Shown here one piece after another: positions 22,077-31,559 of a stretch of DNA of 64,000 bases. The stretch spans positions 277,030-341,029 of the forward strand of contig CAKTNS010000001.1 of NCBI GenBank assembly GCA_934589225.1, in the 5' to 3' direction. The notes under the pieces are model-generated. The model did no database searches. It was given only the letters and a program-made list of their open reading frames with translations, and was not told the DNA's origin. Source of the DNA: an uncultured Oscillospiraceae bacterium (GTDB lineage: Bacteria; Bacillota; Clostridia; Oscillospirales; Oscillospiraceae). Each line of letters opens with the position of its first letter. Position 1 is the stretch's first letter. The translations under genes were made by a program, and so were the position numbers.

Positions 22077-24566
22077 TTATTCTACAGAGGTCACGGTATA
22101 ATCCTCCGCCTCTACCGCCTGCTTTAATTTTGCGTCCGGCACCTCTTTGGCAAGAACCACCAGGGCGGTGCCCGCCTGGTAGTCGGCGGTGGCGGAAACC
22201 ACTCCGTCAACGGATTCCAGGGCTTTTTGTACCGCGTTCTCGCAGTGGTGGCACATCATCCCCTCAATATGCAGCCGTTTCTCCCGGCGTTTTTGCTGCT
22301 TTTCCCGGCGCTTATGGTCATGGGCCGTGTCATAAAGCTTGCACAGATTCAGCCGCAGGGCGTTGCTCACCACGCAGAAGCTGGAAAGGCTCATGGCGGC
22401 GGCTCCGAACATGGGATTCAAGGTCAGGCCAAAGCCCACAAAGCAGCCCGCCGCCAGGGGGATGCCGATGGTATTATAGAAGAAGGCCCAAAATAGATTC
22501 TCGTGGATATTGCGCAGGGTGGCCCGGCTCAGGCGAATAGCCGCGGGCACATCCAAAAGGCTGCTTTTCATCAGGACCACATCCGCCGCGTCAATGGCCA
22601 CATCCGTACCGGCACCGATGGCGATGCCCGTGTCCGCCCGGGTCAGGGCCGGGGCATCGTTGATGCCGTCGCCCACCATGGTCACCTTTCCTTTGGCTCT
22701 CAAGGAGCGGATCACCGCCTCCTTGCCCTCCGGCAGAACCCCGGCAATGACCTCATCCACACCGGCCTGGCTGCCGATGGCCTGGGCGGTGCGTTGGTTG
22801 TCGCCGGTGAGCATGACCACCCGGATGCCCATATTCCGCAGCTGGGAGATGGCCTGGGCGCTGTCCTCTTTAATGGTATCCGCCACGCAGATCATGCCGG
22901 CAAACCGGCCGTCCCAGGCAAAAAGCAAGGGTGTCTTTCCCTGCTGGGCAAGCTCTGCCGCCCGGGCCTCCGTTTCCTGGGAAATTTTCGCCTGGGTTTT
23001 TACAAAGGCCAGACTGCCGCCCACCAGTTGTTTTCCGTCCAGCAGTGCTTTCAGGCCGTTTCCGGGCAGGGCCGAAAATTCCGAGACTGCCTTGGGTTCA
23101 AGTCCCCGGCTGCTGCCCGCCTCCAGAATGGCCTTTGCCAAGGGATGCTCGCTTTTGCTTTCCAGGGACAAGGCCAGCTCCAGAAGGTCATTTTCCTCAA
23201 ATTCCGGTTGAGGAAACAGGTCTGTGACCTTGGGGGTTCCTGTGGTGATGGTTCCGGTTTTATCCAGCACTACGATTTGGGTCTTTCCGGTCTCCTCCAG
23301 GGAGACGGCATTCTTAAAGAGGATGCCGTTCTTGGCCCCTACCCCGTTGCCCACCATAATGGCCACCGGCGTGGCAAGGCCCAGGGCGCAGGGACAGCTG
23401 ATGACCAGCACGGAAATACCCCGGGCCAGGGCAAAGGCAAAGTCCCGGCCCAAAAGCAGCCACACCAGGGTGGTCACAATGGCGATGCTGATCACCCCGG
23501 GAACAAACACTCCGGAGACCCGGTCCGCAATTTTGGCAATGGGAGCCTTGGTGGCGGCGGCATCGGAAACCATTTTGATGATCTGGGATAAGGTGGTGTC
23601 CTCCCCTACCCGGCTGGCTTCACAGCGCAGGAAGCCGGACTGGTTGATGGTGGCGGCGGAAACGGCGCTGCCCGGGGCCTTGTCCACAGGGATGCTCTCC
23701 CCGGTCAGGGCGGCCTCATCCACCGCGCCGGAACCCTCCAGCACCACGCCGTCCACGGGGATGCTCTGCCCAGGCCGGACCACGAATACATCACCCTTGC
23801 GGACCTCCCCGATGGGCACCGTCACTTCCTTCCCCTGGCGGAGGAGGGTGGCGGTCTGGGGTGCCAGCTTCATCAAGGCTTTCAGGGCATCCGTGGTCTT
23901 GCCCTTGGACCGGGCCTCCAGCATTTTGCCCACGGTGATGAGGGTCAGGATCATGGCGGCGGACTCAAAATAGAATTCGTTCATATAGGTCATGACCCCG
24001 GCCATATCCCCCCGAAGCTGGGCATTGGTCATGGCAAACAGAGCGTAGACGCTCCACAGGAACGAGGCCGAGGAGCCCAGGGCCACCAGGGAATCCATAT
24101 TGGGGGACCGATTCCACAGAGCCTTAAAGCCGGAAATAAAGAATTTCTGATTGATGACCATGACAATGGCTGCCAGCAGCAGCTGAGCCAGGCCCATGGC
24201 CACATGGTTCCCCTCCAGAAAGCCCGGCAGGGGCCAGCCCCACATCATATGGCCCATGGATAGATACATCAGCAGCGCCAGAAAGCCCACGGAGGCCACC
24301 AGCCGCTTTTTAAGTTTGGGGGTCTCCCGGTCTTCCAGGGCATTTTCCTGGGTCTGGGGTGTTTTGGCCCCCTTGAGGGCGGCGCCGTAGCCCGCCTGCT
24401 CCACGGCATGGATAATGGCACTGTCCTCTGCCGTACCCTCCACACCCATGGAGTTTGTCAGCAAACTGACCGCGCAGCTGCTGACCCCGGGCACCTGGTT
24501 CACCGCCTTTTCCACCCGGGCAACACATGCGGCGCAGCTCATGCCCGTTACGTCAAACTGTTTCAT
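22077..24566 (-). CDS. copA: Copper-exporting P1B-type ATPase with N- and C-terminal metal-binding domains
   Basis: An 829-residue heavy-metal ATPase. The N-terminal HMA domain carries MSCAAC (residue 9-14). Membrane helices surround the A-domain motif TGES, the transport motif CPCALG, the phosphorylation site DKTGT, then HP in SEHPLA and the GDGINDAPAL hinge. After the last helix a charged linker (HDHKRREKQQKRREKR) leads to a second HMA domain with GMMCHHCENAV. CopA exports Cu(I). A C-terminal CopZ-like domain is less common than N-terminal repeats. The ATG follows AGGAGGAAGCAA and is 33 bp after csoR, with which it forms an operon. Confidence 0.94.
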   Translation of the reverse strand: MKQFDVTGMSCAACVARVEKAVNQVPGVSSCAVSLLTNSMGVEGTAEDSAIIHAVEQAGYGAALKGAKTPQTQENALEDRETPKLKKRLVASVGFLALLMYLSMGHMMWGWPLPGFLEGNHVAMGLAQLLLAAIVMVINQKFFISGFKALWNRSPNMDSLVALGSSASFLWSVYALFAMTNAQLRGDMAGVMTYMNEFYFESAAMILTLITVGKMLEARSKGKTTDALKALMKLAPQTATLLRQGKEVTVPIGEVRKGDVFVVRPGQSIPVDGVVLEGSGAVDEAALTGESIPVDKAPGSAVSAATINQSGFLRCEASRVGEDTTLSQIIKMVSDAAATKAPIAKIADRVSGVFVPGVISIAIVTTLVWLLLGRDFAFALARGISVLVISCPCALGLATPVAIMVGNGVGAKNGILFKNAVSLEETGKTQIVVLDKTGTITTGTPKVTDLFPQPEFEENDLLELALSLESKSEHPLAKAILEAGSSRGLEPKAVSEFSALPGNGLKALLDGKQLVGGSLAFVKTQAKISQETEARAAELAQQGKTPLLFAWDGRFAGMICVADTIKEDSAQAISQLRNMGIRVVMLTGDNQRTAQAIGSQAGVDEVIAGVLPEGKEAVIRSLRAKGKVTMVGDGINDAPALTRADTGIAIGAGTDVAIDAADVVLMKSSLLDVPAAIRLSRATLRNIHENLFWAFFYNTIGIPLAAGCFVGFGLTLNPMFGAAAMSLSSFCVVSNALRLNLCKLYDTAHDHKRREKQQKRREKRLHIEGMMCHHCENAVQKALESVDGVVSATADYQAGTALVVLAKEVPDAKLKQAVEAEDYTVTSVE

Positions 24567-24599
24567 TTGCTTCCTCCTGTCTGTTTTGCATGGGAATGA

Positions 24600-24911
24600 T
24601 TATTTCATAAGCTTTTGCAGAATGGTCACCAATTCCTCAATGACCTCGTCCTTCCCGGCCCGAATGTCCCGGGCAACACACCCCTCAATATGATGGGCCA
24701 GAATTTCTTTATTAAACGCATTCATGGCGGCATTGACCGCGGCAGACTGGGTCAGGATGTCATAGCAGTAGGCATCCCGCTCGATCATGGCCTGTAGGCC
24801 CCGAACCTGCCCCTCAATGCGTTTGAGCCGGTTCTGGAGCTTTCGCTTTTCCTCCTGGCTCCGCAGGGTGGTCTTTTCCGTACCGCCGCAGCAGCAATTG
24901 GCTCCTTCCAT
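24600..24911 (-). CDS. csoR: CsoR-family copper-sensing repressor
   Basis: A 103-residue all-helical regulator. LKRIEGQVRGLQAMIERDAYCYDILTQ contains the first copper-binding cysteine, and LAHHIEGCV the histidine and second cysteine of the CxnHxxxC-type Cu(I) site. The N-terminus has an extra CCCGG stretch, which could bind metal as well. CsoR leaves its DNA site on binding Cu(I), releasing the operon. The operators and promoter are directly upstream and copA is directly downstream. Confidence 0.93.
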   Translation of the reverse strand: MEGANCCCGGTEKTTLRSQEEKRKLQNRLKRIEGQVRGLQAMIERDAYCYDILTQSAAVNAAMNAFNKEILAHHIEGCVARDIRAGKDEVIEELVTILQKLMK

Positions 24912-24934
24912 TTCAAAAACTCCTTCACTTATTC

Positions 24935-24985
24935 AATACCCCTTGGGGGTATTTTGATTATATACCCCTATAGGGTATTTGTCAA
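24935..24985 (-). promoter_or_regulatory. csoR-copA promoter with two CsoR-type operators
   Basis: TTGACA (24980-24985) and TATAAT (24957-24962), minus strand, with a 17-bp spacer: a consensus promoter. The palindrome ATACCCTATAGGGGTAT fills the spacer (24962-24978), and a second, AATACCCCCAAGGGGTATT, lies downstream (24935-24953). Both match the TACCCC-GGGGTA form of CsoR sites, so repression blocks RNA polymerase directly. Confidence 0.88.
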
Positions 24986-25012
24986 GTTTTTTTAAGGCTG
25001 CCCTGAACGTCA

Positions 25013-25045
25013 AAAACCGGCGGTTCACTGGGAACCACCGGTTTT
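25013..25045 (-). terminator. Terminator of the activase-dehydratase gene
   Basis: A 14-bp stem with one mismatch (AAAACCGGTGGTTC/GAACCGCCGGTTTT), followed by TGACG; the T-run lies at the stem end. It is 10 bp after the stop codon at 25055. Confidence 0.75.
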
Positions 25046-25054
25046 GACATTCAA

Positions 25055-28000
25055 TTATTGATCTTTGTTCTCTGGCTGCTTTTTCATATTCTCTCTGGCA
25101 ACGGAGAGCATCAGCTTGATGCGGTTGAGCTGGTTGACCTCGCTGGCGCCGGGGTCATAGTCCACGGCGGCAATATTGGCCTGGGGGTAGTTCTTTTTCA
25201 GCACCTTGATGACCCCCTTGCCCACCACATGGTTGGGAAGGCAGGCAAAGGGCTGGATGCAGATCACATTGGGTACCCCGGAGGTGATGAGCTCGATCAT
25301 TTCTCCTGCCAGGAACCAACCCTCGCCGTACTGGTTGCCCAGAGACAGATAGGGCTTGGTCATTTCCGCAATGCGCTCAATAGGCACCGGGGCGCTGAAC
25401 CGGCGGCTCTTCCGCAGGGCATCTACCGCGGGCCGCCGCAGGGACTTGAGGATCTGGATACCCGCCTTGGCGGTAAACTCCGAGCCGAATCCGGCACCCA
25501 GATATTCATGGCGGTATTTGCCCCCCAGCAGGCAGTAGTTGAAGAAATCCAGCATATCCGGCACCACCACCTCGGCACCCTCTGCCTCCAAAAGCTCCAC
25601 CAGATGGTTGTTGGCCAGGGGCATATACTTGACCAGAATTTCCCCTACCACGCCGACTCTGGGCTTGCGGAGGGTCTCGTCAATGGGCAGATTGTCAAAG
25701 GCGTTGACGATGCCCCGGCAGACCCAGCCGAAGGAATAGGTGCTGTCTTTATTGACCAGGGAATCGATGCAGATGTCCTTCCAGGTCTGGTGCAGGGCCT
25801 CGGCAGAGCCGGGGACCTTTTCGTAGGGCCGTACCCGGTAGAGGCAGCGCATAAAGAGGTCCCCATACACCAGGGCGTACACCGCGTCCACCGCCAAAGA
25901 GGGGGTGATGCGGAAGCCGCTGTTTTTCTCCATGCCGTTGGCGTTGACGGAAATCACGGGAATATTGGGATAGCCCGCCTTTTGCAGAGCCCGGCGGATA
26001 AAGGCCACATAGTTGCTGGCCCGGCAGCAGCCGCCGGTCTGGCTCATCATAATGGCCAGGTGATCCGTATCATACTGGCCGGAGAGCACCGCCTCCATGA
26101 TCTGGCCCACCACGGTGATGGAGGGGAAACAGGCATCATTATTGACGTATTTAAGGCCCGTATCAATGGCCGTCCGATCATCGTTGGGCAGCACCACCAC
26201 ATTGTAGCCGTGCTTCCGGAACACCGGCTGCAGCAGCTCAAAATGGATAGGGCTCATCTGGGGGGCCAGAATCGTATAGCCCTCCTGCTGCATTTTTTCC
26301 GTATACTCCACCCTCTGGAAATTCACGGGATGGGGGTCCGCGGTGATGCGCTCGGCCTTGCGCATGTTCATGGCGGCGATCAAACTGCGGATGCGGATAC
26401 GGACGGCCCCTAAGTTGTTGACCTCATCGATTTTCAAAAGGGTATAGAGCTTGTTGCTGCCCTCCAGGATTTCGTTCACCTGGTCCGTGGTCACGGCATC
26501 CAGGCCGCAGCCGAAGGAATTGAGCTGCAGCAGCTCCAAATCGTCCCGATTGCGGACAAAGCGGGCGGCGGAATAAAGTCTGGAATGGTAGACCCACTGA
26601 TCTACGATGCGCAGGTGCTGGTCCTCCTCCGGGTCCGGCAGACTGTCCTCTGTCAGCACCGTCAGACCATAGGAGGCGATGAGCTCCGGGATGCCGTGGT
26701 TGATCTCCGGGTCGATGTGATAGGGCCGCCCGGCCAGAACAATGCCGCTGCCGCCCTTTTCTTCCATCTCTTTGAGAACTTTCCGGCCCTCCGCCACAAT
26801 GTCGGCCTTGGCCTTTCGCTGCTCCGCCCAGGCCAGGCGCACCGCCTCTTTGACCTCTCCGGCGGGGATGTTCCATTCCTCCTTGCAGACCTTTACCAGC
26901 CGCTCGGCGGCGATCTTTTCATTGGTAAAGGCCACAAAGGGCCGGATGTAGCGGATTTTCCCTTCGGTAACGGCTTCCACATTGTTTTTAAGGTTTTCCG
27001 CATAGGAGGCCACCATGGGGCAGCTATAGTGGTTCTGGGCGTCCTTGTGTTCCTGGTATTCGTAGAACACGCAGGGGTGGAAAATGGTGGTGATGCCCTG
27101 GTCAATGAGCCACTGCACATGGCCGTGGGCCAGCTTGGCGGGATAGCACTCGGATTCCGAGGGAATGGAGTCCATGCCCAGCTCGTAAATCTTCCGGTCC
27201 GAGAAAGGCGACAGCACCGCCCGAATGCCCAGCTGCCGGAAGAAGGTGGCCCAGAATGGATAATTTTCATACATGTTCAGCACTCTGGGAAGGCCCAGGG
27301 TGCCCCGGGTCGCCTCTTCCTGGGAAAGGGGGGTATAGTCAAACATCCGCTGCCGCTTGTAGGCGACCATGTTGGGGGCCTTCTCCCCGGTGCCGGATTT
27401 CCCGGCGCCCTTTTCGCAGCGGTTGCCGGTGATGTGCCGCCGTCCGCCGGGGAACAAATTGACGGTGAGCATGCAGTTGTTGCCGCAGCCACCGCAGCGT
27501 CTGGTTTTGGTGGTATAGGTCAGGTCCACGATCTCTTCCAAGGGGAGCATGGTGGTACCGGCTCCACGGTCGTGGCTTCTGGCGATCAGGGCTGCCCCAA
27601 AGGCGCCCATGAGCCCCGCAATATCCGGGCAGACTACCTCTGTTCCCGCGATCTGCTCAAAAGCCCGCAGCACCGCCTGATTGTGGAAGGTGCCGCCCTG
27701 GACCACAATATGGCTGCCCAACTCCTTGGCGGAGCTGAGCTTGATGACCTTAAAGAGGGCGTTTTTGATGACGGAGTAGGCAAGGCCCGCGGAAATATCC
27801 GCCACCTTCGCCCCCTCCTTCTGGGCCTGCTTCACGTTGGAGTTCATAAACACCGTGCAGCGGGTACCCAAATCCACGGGATGCTCCGCAAAAAGGGCCT
27901 CTTGGGCGAACTGCTGGGCGGTAAAGCCCAGGGAATTGGCAAAATTTTCAATAAAGGAGCCGCAGCCGGAGGAGCAGGCTTCGTTCAGCATGATGGTATC

Positions 28001-29302
28001 CACGGCCCCGTTTTTCAGGCGGATGCACTTCATATCCTGGCCGCCGATGTCCAGAACACAGTCCACCTCCGGGTCAAAGAAGGAGGCCGCGGTGCAGTGG
28101 GCGATGGTCTCCACTTCCCCCTCGTCCAGATTAAAGGCGGATTGCAGCAGGGTCTCGCCGTAGCCTGTAGAGCAGGTCCGGGCAATGCGGGCAGAGCCTG
28201 GCAGTTTGGTTTTCAAATCCCAGATGGCTTTCTTGGCCGTCTCAATGGGATTTCCCTGGTTGCCTGCGTAGAAGGAGTACAGCAGCTGCCCCTCCTGGCC
28301 GATGAGGACCATTTTGGTGGTGGTAGAACCGGCATCAATGCCCAGGTAGCAGTCGCCGCAGTAGGTTTCCAGGGGGGCTTTTTGAACCACAGCCTTGCCG
28401 TGGCGCTGGCAGAAGGCCTCATAGTCCTCTTTGCTTTCAAAAAGGGCAGGCAGCCTGGGCATTTCGAAGGAGACCTTCACGCCCTTTTGAAGCTTCTCTA
28501 TCAAATCCTCCAAGGTCACGGTCTCCCCGTTCCCCTCTTCCAGGGCCGCACCCATGGCGGCAAAGAGATGGGAATTTTCCGGGTCCACCACATTTTCGGG
28601 AGTCAGTTTCAACGTGCGGATAAAGGCTTTTTTCAGCTCCGGCAGGAAATGCAGGGGCCCGCCCAAAAAGGCCACGCAGCCCCGGATGGGCTTTCCGCAG
28701 GCCAGGCCGGAAATGGTCTGGTTCACCACCGCCTGGAAAATAGAGGCGGCCAGGTCGGCCTTGGTGGCCCCTTCGTTGATCAGGGGCTGAATGTCCGTTT
28801 TGGCAAAAACGCCGCAGCGGGCGGCAATGGGGTAAACTTGCTGATAGTGCTCCGCCTCCCGGTTCAGCTCCCCCGCGTCAAGCTGCAGCAGGGCTGCCAT
28901 CTGGTCAATAAAGGAGCCGGTGCCTCCGGCGCAGACGCCGTTCATCCGCTCTTCCAGGCCACCGGTAAAATAAATGATTTTGGCATCCTCGCCCCCCAGC
29001 TCAATGGCCACATCGGTCTGGGGGTAATACTTTTTAAGGGCCCCCGCCACGGCCACCACTTCCTGGACGAAGCCAATGCCCAGGGCCTTGGCCAGGGTAA
29101 TGGCACCGGAGCCGGTGATTCTGGCCTCCACGGCGCAAGGACCCAGCTTCTGCCGGGCATCCTTCAAAAGCTCCGCCAAGGCCCCCTGGGTATTGGCCTG
29201 GTGGCGGGTATAATTGCCATAAATCAGCCGGTCTTCCTGGTCCAGCACCGCAAGCTTCACCGTTGTGGAGCCGATATCAATTCCTGCGCGATAGGTATTC
29301 AT
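25055..29302 (-). CDS. Giant BcrAD/BadFG-type ATPase (two activase domains) fused to a 2-hydroxyacyl-CoA dehydratase-like region
   Basis: A 1415-residue protein. Two ASKHA-fold ATPase domains lie in tandem: GIDIGSTTVKLAVLD at residue 6 with NGVCAGGTGSF, and LGIDAGSTTTKMVLIG near residue 320 with NEACSSGCGSF; these cysteines sit where activators of 2-hydroxyacyl-CoA dehydratases bind a [4Fe-4S] cluster. A GGCGNNC motif follows near residue 605. The rest resembles DUF2229/2-hydroxyglutaryl-CoA dehydratase-type subunits, with cysteine positions such as CVFYEYQ, GGCCRASN and NDACFPS. The family is widespread in anaerobes; its reaction is unproven, but ATP-driven low-potential electron transfer is assumed. 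The start is the ATG at 29302 behind GGAGAG. It stands alone between two terminators. Confidence 0.88.
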   Translation of the reverse strand: MNTYRAGIDIGSTTVKLAVLDQEDRLIYGNYTRHQANTQGALAELLKDARQKLGPCAVEARITGSGAITLAKALGIGFVQEVVAVAGALKKYYPQTDVAIELGGEDAKIIYFTGGLEERMNGVCAGGTGSFIDQMAALLQLDAGELNREAEHYQQVYPIAARCGVFAKTDIQPLINEGATKADLAASIFQAVVNQTISGLACGKPIRGCVAFLGGPLHFLPELKKAFIRTLKLTPENVVDPENSHLFAAMGAALEEGNGETVTLEDLIEKLQKGVKVSFEMPRLPALFESKEDYEAFCQRHGKAVVQKAPLETYCGDCYLGIDAGSTTTKMVLIGQEGQLLYSFYAGNQGNPIETAKKAIWDLKTKLPGSARIARTCSTGYGETLLQSAFNLDEGEVETIAHCTAASFFDPEVDCVLDIGGQDMKCIRLKNGAVDTIMLNEACSSGCGSFIENFANSLGFTAQQFAQEALFAEHPVDLGTRCTVFMNSNVKQAQKEGAKVADISAGLAYSVIKNALFKVIKLSSAKELGSHIVVQGGTFHNQAVLRAFEQIAGTEVVCPDIAGLMGAFGAALIARSHDRGAGTTMLPLEEIVDLTYTTKTRRCGGCGNNCMLTVNLFPGGRRHITGNRCEKGAGKSGTGEKAPNMVAYKRQRMFDYTPLSQEEATRGTLGLPRVLNMYENYPFWATFFRQLGIRAVLSPFSDRKIYELGMDSIPSESECYPAKLAHGHVQWLIDQGITTIFHPCVFYEYQEHKDAQNHYSCPMVASYAENLKNNVEAVTEGKIRYIRPFVAFTNEKIAAERLVKVCKEEWNIPAGEVKEAVRLAWAEQRKAKADIVAEGRKVLKEMEEKGGSGIVLAGRPYHIDPEINHGIPELIASYGLTVLTEDSLPDPEEDQHLRIVDQWVYHSRLYSAARFVRNRDDLELLQLNSFGCGLDAVTTDQVNEILEGSNKLYTLLKIDEVNNLGAVRIRIRSLIAAMNMRKAERITADPHPVNFQRVEYTEKMQQEGYTILAPQMSPIHFELLQPVFRKHGYNVVVLPNDDRTAIDTGLKYVNNDACFPSITVVGQIMEAVLSGQYDTDHLAIMMSQTGGCCRASNYVAFIRRALQKAGYPNIPVISVNANGMEKNSGFRITPSLAVDAVYALVYGDLFMRCLYRVRPYEKVPGSAEALHQTWKDICIDSLVNKDSTYSFGWVCRGIVNAFDNLPIDETLRKPRVGVVGEILVKYMPLANNHLVELLEAEGAEVVVPDMLDFFNYCLLGGKYRHEYLGAGFGSEFTAKAGIQILKSLRRPAVDALRKSRRFSAPVPIERIAEMTKPYLSLGNQYGEGWFLAGEMIELITSGVPNVICIQPFACLPNHVVGKGVIKVLKKNYPQANIAAVDYDPGASEVNQLNRIKLMLSVARENMKKQPENKDQ

Positions 29303-29403
29303 AGTAACTTTCTCTCCGTTTTTTGCCAATATCTGTATGCAGATATTTTATTTTTCATTTGTGAACCCAATCTAAACTGTTCTTTTCGGATTTCTGAACG
29401 GGC

Positions 29404-29436
29404 AAAAAAGGCCGCTGCCATAAAAACGGCAGCGGT
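29404..29436 (-). terminator. Terminator of the response regulator-GGDEF-EAL gene
   Basis: The 8-bp stem CCGCTGCC/GGCAGCGG is followed on the minus strand by CCTTTTTTG, 12 bp after the stop codon. Confidence 0.88.
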
Positions 29437-29447
29437 TCAGATAAAAT

Positions 29448-31121
29448 TTATAACGATTGCGCAGGGCCCAGGCGGCCTTCCTGTTTGCAGTTTTCTATAT
29501 AGGCGACGAACTCCTGCTCCGGCAGGGGTTTGGAAAAATAATAGCCCTGAATATAGTCACAGCCGTTTTCCCGAAGAAAGCGAACCTGGGCCTCGGTTTC
29601 CGCACCCTCGGCAATGACCTTGATGCCCAGCTCATGAACCATCTTGATGATGCCCTTGATGATGATGCAAACTTTCTCACTGGTCTCGATCTGGCGGGTA
29701 AAGCTCATATCCAGCTTCAGAATGTCAAAGCTGTAGCGCTTGAGCATGCCAAAGGAGGAAAAGCCGCTGCCAAAGTCATCCAGAAGGATCAGGGAGCCCA
29801 GGCTTCGGAACTGCTCCAGGATGCCCTCCCGGTCATTTTCCAGGGCGGTGTAGGAGGTTTCGGTGATCTCCAGGCGAATGTCGCCCTTTTGGACCTTGCC
29901 GCTTCCCAGCAGGTCTACCAAGCCCCGCATGACGTTTTCATCGTAAAAGTCCGTCCAGGACAGGTTGACGGACACCGGCAGCACCGGCTCTCCGGAGGCG
30001 TAGCGCTTCCGGTCAAACTCTGCCACCTGACCCGCAACAAACCAATCCAGCTTGGAGATATGGCCGCCGTTTTCCAAAGCGGGAATAAAGGCCGCAGGCG
30101 AAACCATGCCTCTTTTGGGATGGATCCAGCGAACCAGGGCCTCCGCGGAAATCAAATTCCCGCTGACCGCCTCTACCACAGGCTGATAGTAAACCTGGAA
30201 CTCTCCGCCTGCAATGGCCGCCTCATACTCGCCCATGAGCTCCATCTGGTCCACATACATGCGCCGCATGGATTCATCAAATACGGCATAGGGCTGCAAA
30301 TGGTCCGGCAGAACGCTTTCCTCCGCCAGCTTGGCCCGGTCGATCATGCTGACCACAGAAACCTCATCATCTTCCAGGTAATACACACCACAGCAGCCGT
30401 AAAGCTTCATGTTTCTGTCTTCCAGCTGGATATTCATGGTCAGGTCCCGAAGCATGGAGTCCATATGAATATGGTCCTTGGGAAGCAGGCAGACAAAATG
30501 GTCCGCCTCCAGCCGGGCCGCGATGATGGGGTTCCAGACCGTTTCCAAGCGGTCATAGAAATTCCGCAGGACACTGTCCCCGCCCCGGGTACCAAAAAGC
30601 TCATTGGTGGCCTTGAAGTTCTTAATGTCAAAGAACATCAGGGCATAGTCCGACTTTTTGGGGGCATTGTGCAGAATGTTCTTTGCCGTACGGATAAAAC
30701 CGGAGCGATTATAGCCGCCGGTGAGGCTGTCCTTATATTCATGCTCATACAAAGACAGGATGTTGTGCACTCTGTTGAGTACGATTTCCGGGCTGAAGGG
30801 CTTGGTAAAGAAGTCCACCGCCCCCAGCTTGTAGGCGTGGAGAACGGAGGCATCGGAGGACTCTCCGGAAATGATGATCACCGGCAGGTGCCGCAGAATC
30901 TTCATCTCCTTCATTTTCTCCAGAACGCCGAAGCCGTCGATTCCCGGCATCTGGATGTCCAGCAGCACCAGATGGTACAGCCGGTCCTGGGATTCGATCA
31001 TCTCAATGGCCCGCGCTCCGTTTTCGGCCTCAAATATCTGGTATTGGTCCCGCAAAATATAGGAAAGCAATTCCCGGTTGATGGAAACGTCATCTACAAT
31101 TAAAATGTTGGGCTTTTGCAT
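29448..31121 (-). CDS. Response regulator with degenerate GGDEF and intact EAL domain (c-di-GMP phosphodiesterase)
   Basis: A 557-residue protein. Residues 1-120 form a receiver domain: LIVDDVSINR holds the acidic pair, LLDIQMPG the phosphorylated Asp (about 57), and VDFFTKPF the lysine. The GGDEF domain (about 135-290) has RLEADHF where GGDEF should be, so it is not an active cyclase. The EAL domain (about 305-545) keeps EALVRW, VSVNLS, LEITET, DDFGSG, KLDMSF, AEGAET and QGYYFSKPLP, so the catalytic residues of c-di-GMP hydrolysis are present. It probably lowers c-di-GMP on phosphorylation. It follows the Hpt gene (81-bp gap with small hairpins). No histidine kinase is near. Confidence 0.9.
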   Translation of the reverse strand: MQKPNILIVDDVSINRELLSYILRDQYQIFEAENGARAIEMIESQDRLYHLVLLDIQMPGIDGFGVLEKMKEMKILRHLPVIIISGESSDASVLHAYKLGAVDFFTKPFSPEIVLNRVHNILSLYEHEYKDSLTGGYNRSGFIRTAKNILHNAPKKSDYALMFFDIKNFKATNELFGTRGGDSVLRNFYDRLETVWNPIIAARLEADHFVCLLPKDHIHMDSMLRDLTMNIQLEDRNMKLYGCCGVYYLEDDEVSVVSMIDRAKLAEESVLPDHLQPYAVFDESMRRMYVDQMELMGEYEAAIAGGEFQVYYQPVVEAVSGNLISAEALVRWIHPKRGMVSPAAFIPALENGGHISKLDWFVAGQVAEFDRKRYASGEPVLPVSVNLSWTDFYDENVMRGLVDLLGSGKVQKGDIRLEITETSYTALENDREGILEQFRSLGSLILLDDFGSGFSSFGMLKRYSFDILKLDMSFTRQIETSEKVCIIIKGIIKMVHELGIKVIAEGAETEAQVRFLRENGCDYIQGYYFSKPLPEQEFVAYIENCKQEGRLGPAQSL

Positions 31122-31202
31122 ATCAATCTATCCTTTTCCATAAATCCGGCACGCTTGCGCCGGTGCCTCCGAACGTCGGAGTCTTATTGCCCCAGGGGCA
31201 GG

Positions 31203-31559
31203 TTATTTTTCCGCGCTGTAGGCTTTTATGGAATCCACCACCAAAGCGTAAGCTTCCTCTACCTTCCGGACCAGATCCGGAGCCCCGGGGGCCGTCTGGG
31301 GCCGCAGCTGCTCGGTGAGCTGGGAGGCCGCCGCCTGAAGCTCCGTAAAGGCCAGATTTGCCGCAACGCCTTTAAGCGTATGGGCCGCCCGGAAGGAATC
31401 CGGAATATTTCCGGCTGCCACAGCTTCCCGCAGAGAAGCCATGGTGGTGTCCTCTAAGAAACGATTAAGGAAATGCTCGATCATGGGGTCCATGCTCAGT
31501 CTGCTTTTGGCCTCTTCATAGTTCCCATGCATCCGCTGGTAGCACTCGTTGAGCGTCAT
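31203..31559 (-). CDS. Hpt (histidine phosphotransfer) domain protein
   Basis: A 118-residue helical protein with RAAHTLKGVAANLAF, the Hpt motif whose histidine accepts phosphate (residue about 60). Single-domain Hpt proteins pass phosphate between hybrid kinases and response regulators. It is upstream of the receiver-GGDEF-EAL gene on the same strand, so the latter is the likely partner. The ATG at 31559 follows GGAGGAAGAACC; a longer frame to 31742 crosses the promoter and is rejected. Confidence 0.85.
   Translation of the reverse strand: MTLNECYQRMHGNYEEAKSRLSMDPMIEHFLNRFLEDTTMASLREAVAAGNIPDSFRAAHTLKGVAANLAFTELQAAASQLTEQLRPQTAPGAPDLVRKVEEAYALVVDSIKAYSAEK

Noticed and set aside
26585..29617. 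A plus-strand frame of 1010 codons opposite the activase-dehydratase gene
   Set aside because: Its product has no domain logic (long runs of Gly, His, Gln), while the opposite strand encodes two clear ATPase domains.
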